Positions 7,820 to 16,746 are shown, numbered from the stretch's first letter. The stretch: 43,117 nt of DNA from Planctomycetia bacterium (GCA_026401075.1 JAPLNQ010000247.1:1-43117); one strand, 5' to 3'. Notes: generated by a model not told the origin, from the sequence alone. A program made the numbers and translations.

Positions 7820-9799
7820 GTGCGATTCGCTCGCTGTCTGTGCCAGAAGCCATTCGTGGTTCTGGCCGCGTGCGTCGGCCTGACACTGGTCGCCGGGCTC
7901 CCCGCGATCGCCCGCGCCGAAACCTTTCATGTCTCGCCGCAGGGCGACAACGCGGCGACTGGCACGGCCACCGCCCCATTCCGCACGGTTCAGCGCGGGG
8001 CGGAGGCGGCCCAGCCGGGCGACACGGTGCTTGTGGCGCCGGGCATCTACCGGGAGCGGGTCGCCCCTCCGCGGGGCGGCAGTGAGGGCAAGCCGATCGT
8101 GTTTCGATCAGCCGCGAGGCACAAGGCGGTGATCAAGGGCTCGGACGAATGGACACCTGAGTGGCGGCGGCACGCCGACACGATCTGGTCGGCGCCGGTC
8201 GATCCTGCCCTGTTCACCGACACAGCGCACGTGGACGGCGGCAATCCCTTCGAGGTCGCGCTTGCGAGCACGCCGTGGGGCCGCGAGGGCCGCGCGGAGT
8301 ATGAGCGGCACCTCCGCAAGGAACGAGCCGGCAATCCCAAGGCCGACAAGGATCTCGTCTACTCGCTGGGGCAGGTCTTCATCGATAGCCATCAGCTGAG
8401 GCAGGTGCCTTTCCGGGCCGAGTTGGAAGAGCAGCCCGACACGTGGTGGTACGACCGCGGCTCGCATGAGCTGTTCGTGCACAGTGCCGCCGGCGGGCCG
8501 CAGGGCTGCCTGGTCGAGATCACGACGCGGCGGCGAATCTTTGCGCCACACAAACGGGGCCTGGGCCACATCGAGATCGACGGCTTCGTGTTCGAGCACT
8601 GCGGCAACCAGTATCCGACCGACTTCTGGATGCAGGAGAAGCCACAGTTTCAGCAGGCCGGCGCAGTCGGCACGCGGAGCGGCCACCACTGGCACATCCA
8701 TCACAACGTGATCCGACTGGCCAACGGCGTGGGCCTCGACCTCGGGCTGGAGGGGAATCCCGAGGCCGACATCGAGACCGGCGGCCAGAAACGGCCTGGC
8801 AGCGCCGGGCGGCACGTGGTCGAAGACAACTGGATCCTCGACAACGGCTGCGCCGGCACCGCCGGCTACATGGCAGATCGTGTCGTGCTCGCCCGCAATG
8901 TCATCATGGGCAACAACAGCCTGCGGTTCAGCGGCCAGAAGCGCTGGGAGAGCGGCGGCCTGAAGCTGCACCGGCCCAACCAATCGCGGATCGAGCGAAA
9001 CTTCATCGCCGCGAACCACGGCCAGTGGGGGATCTGGCTCGACCAGGGCCCCGGCAAGGAGACGCAGGTCGTCGGCAACGTGATCATCGGCCACGGCGTC
9101 GGCATCGACTTCGAGGTGGGCGGGGCTGTAGCCGGCAAGCAGGCCCTGATCGCCGACAACGTGCTCATCGACAACGCCGTGGGCATTTCGTTTCGCGAGT
9201 GTGGCGGCACCGACATCGTGCACAACCTCATCCTCGGCGCGAAGAAGGCGGCGATCGAGTGCACGATGAACGTGAAGCGGACCGACGCCTGGTCGGCCGA
9301 GAACATCAGCGTGACGAACAACCTCCTCGTCGTTGCGTCGGGCACGGCGGCGGCCATCGACATCACGCCGTCTGATTTTCTGCGGAGCGAGGGTCGGCGT
9401 TTCGATGGGAATCTCTACGGGATCGCTCCGCAGGAGCCGCGGTTTGCGATCCGCGGCCAAGACCGCATGGCGTTCGCCGACTGGCAGCGATTCTGGCAGA
9501 AGGCCAATGGCGGTCAGAATGGCGATGCGGCGAGCCTCGCGGTGGCCGGGATTACCTACGACTACGCTCCCGAGACGCGGGAACTGGTTCTTCGCCTGCC
9601 CGCGGGCATCGCGCTGCCTCAGTGCTCGCCCGATCCGCGGGTGGCGACCGACTTTCTCGGCCAGCCGTTTCCCGCCGGGCCTCCCCTTGGGGCGGTAGCT
9701 CCTCCGGGGCCGTTCGCAGGTCTGCAGCCGGGCAAGAACCGGTTCACGCTCTGGGCGGATTCACTTCCCCCGTCGGCGGGGGCAGCGGCGGAAAAATAG
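7820..9799 (+). CDS. Secreted right-handed beta-helix protein
   Basis: 659 residues with a signal peptide (about 1-33, cleavage after ARA). The mature start, TFHVSPQGDNAATGTATAPF followed by RTVQ, is the typical entry into the DUF1565/pectate-lyase-like right-handed parallel beta-helix fold: a display-and-repeat structure with successive rungs such as VVEDNWILDNG, VVLARNVIMGNN, QVVGNVIIGHG and LIADNVLIDNA over residues 270-520. Members bind or cleave polysaccharides such as pectin, alginate or sulfated glycans. The catalytic residues cannot be assigned by eye, so no substrate is given. Start is GTG 7820, immediately preceding the basic n-region of the signal peptide. The gene stands alone, divergent from the response regulator, and a dyad lies 77 bp upstream. 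Confidence 0.85.
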   Translation: MRFARCLCQKPFVVLAACVGLTLVAGLPAIARAETFHVSPQGDNAATGTATAPFRTVQRGAEAAQPGDTVLVAPGIYRERVAPPRGGSEGKPIVFRSAARHKAVIKGSDEWTPEWRRHADTIWSAPVDPALFTDTAHVDGGNPFEVALASTPWGREGRAEYERHLRKERAGNPKADKDLVYSLGQVFIDSHQLRQVPFRAELEEQPDTWWYDRGSHELFVHSAAGGPQGCLVEITTRRRIFAPHKRGLGHIEIDGFVFEHCGNQYPTDFWMQEKPQFQQAGAVGTRSGHHWHIHHNVIRLANGVGLDLGLEGNPEADIETGGQKRPGSAGRHVVEDNWILDNGCAGTAGYMADRVVLARNVIMGNNSLRFSGQKRWESGGLKLHRPNQSRIERNFIAANHGQWGIWLDQGPGKETQVVGNVIIGHGVGIDFEVGGAVAGKQALIADNVLIDNAVGISFRECGGTDIVHNLILGAKKAAIECTMNVKRTDAWSAENISVTNNLLVVASGTAAAIDITPSDFLRSEGRRFDGNLYGIAPQEPRFAIRGQDRMAFADWQRFWQKANGGQNGDAASLAVAGITYDYAPETRELVLRLPAGIALPQCSPDPRVATDFLGQPFPAGPPLGAVAPPGPFAGLQPGKNRFTLWADSLPPSAGAAAEK

Positions 9800-9838
9800 G
9801 GCCGTTGGCGGGGTTTGGGGGCAGAAAACAATGTTCCC

Positions 9839-9856
9839 ATTAGCCATTCGGCTAAT
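9839..9856. promoter_or_regulatory. Dyad ATTAGCC-N4-GGCTAAT, copy 2
   Basis: A perfect 7-bp stem with a 4-nt loop in the 159-bp gap between the beta-helix gene and the prepilin-like gene, 102 bp before the ATG at 9959. It shares TAGCC-N4-GGCTAAT with the element at 7727-7742. It could serve as an operator or as the 3' hairpin of the preceding transcript. No T-run follows directly, which favours the operator reading. Confidence 0.4.
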
Positions 9857-9958
9857 AGCCCCGGCCGTCGGGCGAGCTTACAAATAAGTTAGCGAGGGGT
9901 TTTTTCACAGTCCCCAATTCATCAACGACCGCTTTCAGTAGCACAGCAGAGGTGATTC

Positions 9959-11077
9959 ATGGCGACATCCAGCAGGGCATTCAGCACCCACAGCGAGCGG
10001 GATGGGTTCACGCTCGTCGAACTCCTGGTCGTAATCGCGATCATCGGCACACTCGTCGGCCTGCTCCTGCCGGCCGTGCAGTCAGCCCGCGAGAGCGCGC
10101 GTCGCAGCAGCTGCTCCAACAATCTCAAGCAGATGGCATTGGCGGTGCACAACTACGACAGCACTCGCAAACAGTTTCCGCCCTCCTCTTCGAATCCGTA
10201 CATGCAGACTGTGACGAACACTGCCGCAAATTGGGACCGGATTGGTTTCATTCAACCCATCCTTCCCTTCATGGAGGAGCAGTCGCTCTACGATCGTGTC
10301 GTGGCCTACGCGACGGCGGGTGGCCGGCCGTGGGACACGGCCACCAAGAGTTCGGTCGTCTGCCCCTACACTGCCCAGCCAAAATCGTTTATGTGTGCGT
10401 CTGACATCAACCAGACGCAGCCGAAGGCAAACGGACCCAAGGGTTTGACGAGTTACCACTGCAATCGCGGCGATATCGCCACCACATGGCAGAACATTCA
10501 TGACGGCAATTCAGGGTCACCGATCACCGTCGAGTGGCGGGGGCCGTTTGGCGACGGTACCGCCGGTTCGTGTGGCCTGAGCAAGATCACCGACGGGAGT
10601 TCCAAGACGATCATGCTCGGTGAGATGGCGATAGGAACCGGCGACAGCACGTTCCCTGGCGGGTCCGGAAACAGTGCGACGATCACGGGTTGGACCAAGC
10701 CCAATGTCTGTGCGGCGCTTGGTGGGCCAGGCGGATACCCTGGAGCCGTCTACACAAGCACGGGCCTCATCGGCTCGCTCTGGGGTGACGGCGACACACG
10801 ATTCACGTCTTTTTTCACGATCCTGCCGCCGAACAGCGCGACATGCCAAACCAACAGTGCGAGCAATGTCGCCATCCTGACCGCGAACAGCTACCACCAG
10901 ACGGGCGTTACCATTGCGATGTGCGACGCCTCGGTCCGATTCATCACAAACTACGTCGATGCAGGCGACCCGTCGGTGACGCCGCCTGTGACCGCCCTCG
11001 GGGCATCGAAGTGGGGCGTCTGGGGAGCCTTGGGCACGGCCAAGGGGGGCGAGTCGGTCGCTCAGATCGTCGACTAA
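9959..11077 (+). CDS. DUF1559 prepilin-like protein
   Basis: 372 residues. It begins with a type IV prepilin/pseudopilin leader: a hydrophilic segment ending in G, then FTLVELLVVIAIIGTLVGLL with the invariant Glu at +5. It continues with the DUF1559 signature PAVQSARESARRSSCSNNLK. The C-terminal H-X9-DG-like motif of this family is represented by NSYHQTGVTIAMCDASVRFI. Planctomycetes encode dozens of these proteins, cleaved by a prepilin peptidase and presumed to form pseudopilus or surface structures. A strong ribosome-binding site (GAGGTGA) precedes ATG 9959. The lipoprotein gene follows 14 bp downstream, a pairing common for this family, so the two are probably co-transcribed. Confidence 0.93.
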   Translation: MATSSRAFSTHSERDGFTLVELLVVIAIIGTLVGLLLPAVQSARESARRSSCSNNLKQMALAVHNYDSTRKQFPPSSSNPYMQTVTNTAANWDRIGFIQPILPFMEEQSLYDRVVAYATAGGRPWDTATKSSVVCPYTAQPKSFMCASDINQTQPKANGPKGLTSYHCNRGDIATTWQNIHDGNSGSPITVEWRGPFGDGTAGSCGLSKITDGSSKTIMLGEMAIGTGDSTFPGGSGNSATITGWTKPNVCAALGGPGGYPGAVYTSTGLIGSLWGDGDTRFTSFFTILPPNSATCQTNSASNVAILTANSYHQTGVTIAMCDASVRFITNYVDAGDPSVTPPVTALGASKWGVWGALGTAKGGESVAQIVD

Positions 11078-11091
11078 CAGAGGAGAAACCC

Positions 11092-11658
11092 ATGCATCAC
11101 ATCATGCCCCCCGCAGTCTGCCGCCTGGCCAGTCGAACGGCTCCGCACCTGGCTCGTCGTGGATTCGTGCTGGTAATCGTTGCCGGACTCGGCCTTGTCG
11201 TTGGCTGCGGCCGGAATCGCGGACCGGCGGTGCAGTTTGTCGAGGGGAAAGTCGTTCTCGACGGCGAGTCACTCGAAGGAGCAACCGTGGGGCTTTCGCC
11301 GGTCAAAGGCTCAACAGGCCTGCCGGCCTATGCCCGAACTGACGGCAAGGGCATCTTTCGCGTGACGAGCACGCGAGGAGGGCGGCGCGACGCCGGTGCC
11401 GCCGAGGGCGACTACGTCGTCACGGTGTCGAAGGTCGTCGCTGATGAAGGGGACGTGGCGATCGATGAAGACGGCTCGGGGAAGAAGCCGGCCCGCCGGC
11501 CCTCGTTGAAGCCGCCTCGGAACGTGGTCCCGGACGTGTATGCCGAGGTGGACACGTCCCCGCTCCGTGCGACCATCAAGTCTGGCGCGAACAGTGGCCC
11601 TGCGTTTGTTTACGATCTGAAGTCGCCAGCACCGAAAGCGACCCCTGGGAAACGTTGA
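11092..11658 (+). CDS. Small lipoprotein with carboxypeptidase-regulatory-like fold
   Basis: 188 residues from an ATG preceded by AGAGGAGAA at good spacing. The start precedes an Arg-containing n-region, a hydrophobic stretch and a lipobox (GLVVGC), so Cys-39 or so is probably lipidated. The mature part contains VEGKVVLDGESLEGATVGLS and GIFRVTS, typical of the transthyretin-like/carboxypeptidase-regulatory domain in planctomycete lipoproteins that follow DUF1559 genes. Its function is unknown; a structural partner of the pseudopilin is a plausible inference. The gene sits 14 bp after the DUF1559 gene and 83 bp before the histidine kinase gene. Confidence 0.85.
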   Translation: MHHIMPPAVCRLASRTAPHLARRGFVLVIVAGLGLVVGCGRNRGPAVQFVEGKVVLDGESLEGATVGLSPVKGSTGLPAYARTDGKGIFRVTSTRGGRRDAGAAEGDYVVTVSKVVADEGDVAIDEDGSGKKPARRPSLKPPRNVVPDVYAEVDTSPLRATIKSGANSGPAFVYDLKSPAPKATPGKR

Positions 11659-11741
11659 CAGCCAGAGGCTTCGGGGCATTTGACCGGTGGCGCTCCGCGG
11701 CTCATAGTGAGGGCTGTCTGGGTGTCTCGCGGGGAGTCTCC

Positions 11742-13961
11742 ATGAAGCGACTCGCAGTTGTCGGTGCCTGCCTGCCCGCCTTGCTCTGGCTCGTGGCGGG
11801 ATCCATCGTAACGGGTGAGGAGGAGCAGTCGGACGCGGTCCCATCGTCGTCCATCGCCACGCTCCTCGCGCAGGATCCTGGAGAGCACGATTCCGCGACC
11901 ATCGTGAGAACGCGGGGCGTCGTGACGCTGGCCGTGCCCGATCGCTTCGATTTCGCCGTAGAGAATGACTCGGCGGGGATCTGGGTCACGGCCCTGCAGG
12001 TGTCAGACGTTGAGCCCTGGCGCAGTCTGCGGCAGTCGCTGCGTCCGGGTGATGAAGTCGAGGTGACCGGCGGTCTCGATCGCGGAGGCTATGCGCCGCG
12101 GATCGTCATGCAGGAGATGCGGCTCATCGGCAACCGACCGCTCCCTGAGCCGCAGCCAGCAGACCTTGCCCGCTTGTTCAGCGGCTTTGACAACTGTCGG
12201 CGGGTCGAACTGACGGGCGTCGTGCAGGGCGTCCGCGATCGGGGCCGGGAATGGGGGCTCGTAGTCTCGTCGGCAGCCCGGCGGATGCTGGTGCGAATTT
12301 CGAAGGGCACGCTCTTGACGTCGCCTGAGCAGTGTATCGATGCAACCGTCCGCTTCACCGGCGTGGTGGGGGCGGTCCGCAACAGCCGCGGGGAGTTTCT
12401 CGCGCCGATGCTCTGGGTCGGTCTCGCCGAAGACATGGTGATCGTCAACCAGCCACCCTCCACGGCCTTCGCGGCGCCGCTCGTGCCGCTCGATCGCATT
12501 GCCCGCTATCGCTTCGATCCCAACTCGGGGCATCGTCTGCAGACCGAGGGCACCGTCACCAGCGTGATGGAGGGCAGATCGTTCTCCATCCAGCAGGGGC
12601 TCTGCGGCGTTCGCGTGCAGACGGTGTCGAGTCCGCCGCTCAAGCTCGGTGATCGTGTGCAGGTGGCGGGCTTTCTCGACATGAGTCGACAGACCGCCGG
12701 CATCAGCGACGCGATCGTGCAGGTCGTCGGGCATGAAGCTGTGCCTGCAGCCCAGCCGATCAGCCCACAGGAGATCAGCCACATCAACACGGAGGCACGC
12801 CGCCTCGGGCTGATCGCCCAGCCCAGCACCTACGACGGCTGCCTCGTGACGTTTCCCGCCCGGCTGGTGGAGAAAAAAACGGCGGTGCCGGGCGTGGGGC
12901 AACTTGTTTTGTCGAGCGGCGATGCGACGCTCTCGGCAATCTATGAAGGCGACGGTTTTGAGCCGCTGCGCGGACTCGAGCCCGGCAGCGAGCTGATGGT
13001 GACTGGCGTGATGCAGGTCGAGATGGTGGGAGACGAGGGACTCAGTTCCGTAGCCTCCGATCCGATCGTCAAGCAGCTTAGCCTGTTGCTGCGGTCGCCC
13101 GCGGATGTGCAGGTGCTGCGCACGCCTTCGTGGTGGACCGCCGGCCGACTGACGGTGGCTCTGTCGGGGTTGGCCGCCGTGCTCGCCGGGTCGTTGCTCT
13201 GGGTTGGTCTGCTGCGTCGGCAGGTCGCCGCGACGACCGAGCGACTCGCCTCCGAGATGCGCCGCCGACGCGACGCGGCCCTGGAATTCGACGCCAGTCT
13301 GCGGGAACGCAACCGGCTGGCCGCCAACCTCCACGACACGCTTCTGCAGTCACTCACCGGCATCGATTTTCAACTCGGCGCCTGCCGGGCGGGTGGACAG
13401 AACAATGGTGAGGAACCATCGACCCATTTGGACGTTGCCCAGAAGATGGTAGCCCACGCCGCCGAGGAACTCCGTGGCTCGGTCTGGGCTCTTCGCACGA
13501 TGCCGGTGGCGGGGCGATCGTTCCGTGAGTCGCTCGAGACGATCGCCACACAGACTTGTCATGGCCATCCCGAGCAGATCGCGGTGCGCGTTGCAGGCAT
13601 GCCCAGCGACGTGCCGCAGTTCGTGGCGGGCAACCTGCTCTTGGTCGCGCAGGAGGCGCTCCATAACGCCGTGCACCATGCCGGTGCCAGACAGATCGAG
13701 GTCGTGGCAACGGGTGACGCCGCGGCGGGTTCGATCGACCTGACCGTCCGCGACGACGGCCGGGGCTTCACGCCGGGTAGCCAGCTCGGTCCGGATCAGG
13801 GGCATTTCGGACTGTCCGGCATGCGGGAACGCATCGAACGGCTGGGGGGCACCTTGTCGATCGACAGCCAGCCGGGAAGCGGCACGACCGTGCGTGCGGT
13901 TGTGCCCACGAGGGACTACGACAGGCAGATCGATGTCGGCGACAGTCAGGCGACTGGATAA
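11742..13961 (+). CDS. Membrane histidine kinase with four OB-like sensor repeats
   Basis: 739 residues. The ATG at 11742 has GGGAG just upstream and opens a signal peptide/first membrane segment (about 1-24). Residues about 40-450 form the extracytoplasmic part, with four repeating units of one pattern (a strand such as RGVV or GTVTSV, a hydrophobic middle, then LRPGDEVEVTGGL, LGDRVQVAGFL or LEPGSELMVTGVM). The pattern resembles tandem OB folds. One transmembrane helix follows (about 464-490), then HisKA_3 with phosphoacceptor H531 (NLHDTLLQSLTG), then an HATPase_c domain (QEALHNAVHHA, DDGRGF, GLSGMRERIE). Architecture fits a NarX/DegS-like kinase acting on a LuxR-type regulator; the one at 6967-7626 is a candidate partner. 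The ligand is unknown, and the OB assignment is by pattern only. Confidence 0.87.
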   Translation: MKRLAVVGACLPALLWLVAGSIVTGEEEQSDAVPSSSIATLLAQDPGEHDSATIVRTRGVVTLAVPDRFDFAVENDSAGIWVTALQVSDVEPWRSLRQSLRPGDEVEVTGGLDRGGYAPRIVMQEMRLIGNRPLPEPQPADLARLFSGFDNCRRVELTGVVQGVRDRGREWGLVVSSAARRMLVRISKGTLLTSPEQCIDATVRFTGVVGAVRNSRGEFLAPMLWVGLAEDMVIVNQPPSTAFAAPLVPLDRIARYRFDPNSGHRLQTEGTVTSVMEGRSFSIQQGLCGVRVQTVSSPPLKLGDRVQVAGFLDMSRQTAGISDAIVQVVGHEAVPAAQPISPQEISHINTEARRLGLIAQPSTYDGCLVTFPARLVEKKTAVPGVGQLVLSSGDATLSAIYEGDGFEPLRGLEPGSELMVTGVMQVEMVGDEGLSSVASDPIVKQLSLLLRSPADVQVLRTPSWWTAGRLTVALSGLAAVLAGSLLWVGLLRRQVAATTERLASEMRRRRDAALEFDASLRERNRLAANLHDTLLQSLTGIDFQLGACRAGGQNNGEEPSTHLDVAQKMVAHAAEELRGSVWALRTMPVAGRSFRESLETIATQTCHGHPEQIAVRVAGMPSDVPQFVAGNLLLVAQEALHNAVHHAGARQIEVVATGDAAAGSIDLTVRDDGRGFTPGSQLGPDQGHFGLSGMRERIERLGGTLSIDSQPGSGTTVRAVVPTRDYDRQIDVGDSQATG

Positions 13962-14005
13962 GTCACGGAATAAGACACGGAATAAGACACGAGATAAGAA
14001 CAGTG
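13958..14005. repeat. Four 12-bp tandem units between kinase and oxidoreductase genes
   Basis: Four head-to-tail units beginning ATAAG: ATAAGTCACGGA, ATAAGACACGGA, ATAAGACACGAG and a decayed fourth ATAAGAACAGTG. The first unit includes the kinase stop codon TAA at 13959-13961. The array ends 21 bp before the ATG of the oxidoreductase gene. It is AT-richer than its surroundings. It could be an operator array or a slippage product. Confidence 0.65.
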
Positions 14006-14026
14006 AAGGAAAGAAGGAACAACGCG

Positions 14027-15679
14027 ATGCAGACGACTCGTCGAGACTGCCTGCGACAGGCCGGCACCCTGCTGGCCGGAGGTTTTGCACTGGGCAGCCT
14101 GTCGCCGGCCGAGACTCGGGGCGACGAGGGCGATGCCGTGGATGTGTGTGTCTACGGCGCCACGGCCAGCGGCATCATGGCGGCGGTGGCCGCGACGCGG
14201 GAGGGCATGCGGGTCGTCGTGATCGAGCCGTCGCGGTGGCTCGGCGGCATGACGGGCGGCGGCCTGAGCCATGTCGATTGGGGCCGCGGGGAGGCAGTCG
14301 GGGGCACGGCCCGCGGCATTCTCAAGCGTGGCTTCAACGACGCCCAGTACCGCGACTTTTTTCGCGACCTGCTCGCCGAGCACCAGATCCCCGTCGTCTT
14401 CGAGCATCGGGTGACGGCGGTGCACCGCGAGGGAGCCGTCATCCAGAGCATCACGCTCGATCATGCCCCGCCCGACCGCCTGGGATGCCCGGTAGCCGAG
14501 CCGCGGACGCCGGCGGCGCGACGGGTGGCCGCACGCGTGTTCATCGATTGCTCGTACGAGGGTGATCTGATGGCGCGGGCCGGCGTGTCGAATGTGTTTG
14601 GCCGGGAGTCACGCGGTGAGTTTGCTGAGTCGCTGGCAGGCGTGCAGCCGCCGCTGGCCGTCTACGACATCGATCCCTATCTCACGCCGGGCGACCCGCA
14701 GAGCGGCCTCGTGCCACTGCTGCAGCAGATCGAGATCAAGCCGGAAGGAGAGGCCGATCGGCTCACGATGGGCTACGGCTTCCGCTGGAAGTTCAGCAAG
14801 GAGGCCGGCAGCCTGCCGCTCGATCCACCCGACGACTACGACCCGCGGACGTTCGAACTCTATCGCCGCGGGTTCCAGCACAACGTCGACATGTTCACCG
14901 GCCGGCGGATGCGAAAATTGGGAGAGTTCGAGGAGGCGAAGGGGAGCGTCTTTCAGATCGGCATCGGCAACCTCTCGCGGGCCCTCTGGGTGGCCACGAT
15001 CTTTGGCAGTAATGCCGAGTATCCCGACGGCGACTATGCGACGCGTGCCCGTATCTGGAAGCGTCAGCAGGATTACGTGCGGGGTCTCACGCACTTCATG
15101 CGGACCGACCCGGCCGTGACGGCCAAGTGGCGGGATCAGGCGTTGGCGATCGGCCTCCAGCCAGGCATCTTTGACGACACGGCCGGATATCCCCACCAGC
15201 TCTATGTCCGCGAGGCGCGACGCATGCGGTCTGCCTATGTGGTCACGCAGAAGGATATGGAGGGGCGTGCCGCAATCGATGACGCCGTGGGGCTGGCGTC
15301 CTATGGCGTCGACGAGTGGCCGTACGCGATGGTTCCGCTCGACGGCAAGATCGCGCTGATGGGCGGCTACTATTCAATGCTCTATCTGGAGGAGGCCAAC
15401 CGCGGCATCTACCGGATTCCCTACCGCGCGATCGTGCCGCACCAAAAAGAATGTGAAAACCTGCTCGTGCCGGTCTGCCTGTCCGCCAGCCACATCGCCA
15501 TGACGTCGATCCGCATGGAGCCGGTCTGGATGATCCTCGGGGAGTCGGCAGGAGTGGCGGCCGCCATGGCTGTGCGGGAGCAGGTGCCGGTGCAGAGCAT
15601 CGCCTATGGTTCGCTCAGGGAAAAGCTCCTCCGGTTGGATCAGCGGCTCGACATTCTCGCTCGTCCATCACCGGGATAG
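14027..15679 (+). CDS. Tat-exported FAD-dependent oxidoreductase
   Basis: 550 residues from ATG 14027, which has AAGGAAC upstream. A GTG at 14003 would add eight residues but lacks a better site. The N-terminus carries a twin-arginine signal (TTRRDCLRQAGTLLAGG). A Rossmann-type FAD motif follows (VDVCVYGATASGIMAAVAA ending in VVVIEP), then WLGGMTGGGL, placing it in the FAD_oxidored family (PF12831-like) of flavoproteins. Members are often linked to carbohydrate or polyol catabolism in planctomycetes; the substrate here is unknown. The C-terminus includes the second FAD-contacting region (PVCLSASHIAMTSIRMEP and MILGESAGVAAAMA). It starts 65 bp after the kinase and could be a separate unit. Confidence 0.88.
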   Translation: MQTTRRDCLRQAGTLLAGGFALGSLSPAETRGDEGDAVDVCVYGATASGIMAAVAATREGMRVVVIEPSRWLGGMTGGGLSHVDWGRGEAVGGTARGILKRGFNDAQYRDFFRDLLAEHQIPVVFEHRVTAVHREGAVIQSITLDHAPPDRLGCPVAEPRTPAARRVAARVFIDCSYEGDLMARAGVSNVFGRESRGEFAESLAGVQPPLAVYDIDPYLTPGDPQSGLVPLLQQIEIKPEGEADRLTMGYGFRWKFSKEAGSLPLDPPDDYDPRTFELYRRGFQHNVDMFTGRRMRKLGEFEEAKGSVFQIGIGNLSRALWVATIFGSNAEYPDGDYATRARIWKRQQDYVRGLTHFMRTDPAVTAKWRDQALAIGLQPGIFDDTAGYPHQLYVREARRMRSAYVVTQKDMEGRAAIDDAVGLASYGVDEWPYAMVPLDGKIALMGGYYSMLYLEEANRGIYRIPYRAIVPHQKECENLLVPVCLSASHIAMTSIRMEPVWMILGESAGVAAAMAVREQVPVQSIAYGSLREKLLRLDQRLDILARPSPG

Positions 15680-15778
15680 AGCATGCGTCGGTGGCGGTCT
15701 TCCCGCTTGCTCCTCCCGCTCGAGTGCTGGTACCCTCAGTTCACGAGTGACGTTCTGCGGTCGCGAGGAGGAACGACC

Positions 15779-15886
15779 ATGTGGGATGGTATCGGCCGGG
15801 ATCTCCTGCGAATCGGCGGGCCGTTCGTCGTGACCGATCAGCCCCGCATGGCGCGGGGCCATGTGTCCAGATTTCCTCTCACATGA
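15779..15886 (+). CDS. Possible 35-residue leader peptide
   Basis: A short frame (MWDGIGRDLL start) preceded by a near-consensus ribosome-binding site (GAGGAGGA, 7 bp before ATG). It stops 6 bp before the ATG of the yceH-like gene. It resembles no family I recognise. It contains a GC-rich hairpin. Strong initiation signals and close coupling suggest a translated leader that tunes the downstream gene, or a small protein in its own right. The chance alternative is real, since such frames arise easily in GC-rich DNA. Confidence 0.35.
   Translation: MWDGIGRDLLRIGGPFVVTDQPRMARGHVSRFPLT
15841..15859 (+). promoter_or_regulatory. Hairpin in the yceH leader region
   Basis: A perfect 7-bp stem GCCCCGC / GCGGGGC with a 5-nt loop, inside the candidate leader peptide and 33 bp upstream of the yceH-like start. 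No T-run follows. It may act as a translational or attenuation element. Confidence 0.4.
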
Positions 15887-15892
15887 GACTTT

Positions 15893-16681
15893 ATGCATTC
15901 ATCTGATCACTCCACTGGGCCATCCGGCAGCAGCACGAGCGAGACCACCCACGCGCTTCGGCCGCTCGATGCCAACGAGCGCCGCGTGCTCGGCGTGCTC
16001 ATCGAGAAGGGCAAGACGACGCCCGACCAGTATCCGCTCTCGCTCAATGCGGTGGTGACCGGCTGTAACCAGAAGAGCAACCGTGACCCCGCCATGCATC
16101 TTGACGAAGAGTCGGCCAGCCGCGCCCTGACGAGCCTACGGCACAGTGGCGCGGTGGCGGAGGTGTTTGGCAGTGGCAAAATCCCGCGGTACCGCCACCT
16201 GGCCTACGAGTGGTTTGGCGTCGGCAAGGAGGAGTTGGCGATTCTCGGTGAGCTCCTGCTGCGGGGCGAGCAGAGCGAGGGGGATCTGCGGGGTCGGGCC
16301 AGTCGCATGGATCCGATTCCCGACCTGGATGCACTCCGCGCACATCTCGATGCGCTCGCGGCCCGCAACCTCGTCGTCTGGCTCTCGCCTCCAGGCCGAG
16401 GCCGAATGCTCACGCATGGCCTGTTGCCTGAGGAGAAGCTGGAGAAGGTGCGGTCGCAGGTGGGGCTTTCGGCTGCAGCAGCCAGTCAGGATCCGGCCGG
16501 TGGGGATGTGGATGACAGCGAACTGGAAACGGGTGGCACGAGCCGGGGGGACGGCGACAGCCGCGCGGGCACTGGGCCTGCTGCTGAATCACTCGGTGCC
16601 CGCATCGATTGGCTGGAGTCGGAACTGGCCGAGGTGAGAAACCGGCTTGCGGAGTTGGAGCGGGCCTTAGGCGGTACGTGA
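15893..16681 (+). CDS. YceH/DUF480 family protein
   Basis: 262 residues. The core (about 23-190) matches the DUF480/YceH family: ANERRVLGVLIEKGKTTPDQ, YPLSLNAVVTGCNQKSNRDP, then a second winged-helix-like half (ELAILGELLLRG, followed by DLDALRAHLDALAARN). The fold is two tandem winged helices. The molecular role is not established and a regulatory one is only presumed. An acidic, Gly/Ser-rich linker (about 200-232) leads to a short C-terminal coiled coil (LESELAEVRNRLAELERAL). It begins with ATG 15893, without a strong site of its own, just 6 bp after the candidate leader peptide. A Rho-independent terminator follows at 16747-16775. Confidence 0.88.
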   Translation: MHSSDHSTGPSGSSTSETTHALRPLDANERRVLGVLIEKGKTTPDQYPLSLNAVVTGCNQKSNRDPAMHLDEESASRALTSLRHSGAVAEVFGSGKIPRYRHLAYEWFGVGKEELAILGELLLRGEQSEGDLRGRASRMDPIPDLDALRAHLDALAARNLVVWLSPPGRGRMLTHGLLPEEKLEKVRSQVGLSAAAASQDPAGGDVDDSELETGGTSRGDGDSRAGTGPAAESLGARIDWLESELAEVRNRLAELERALGGT

Positions 16682-16746
16682 GAGGCTGCATGGCGGCCTG
16701 TCCGGCCGCCCATTTTCCGTCACCCTCCCAGAATCCTCGGGGAGGA

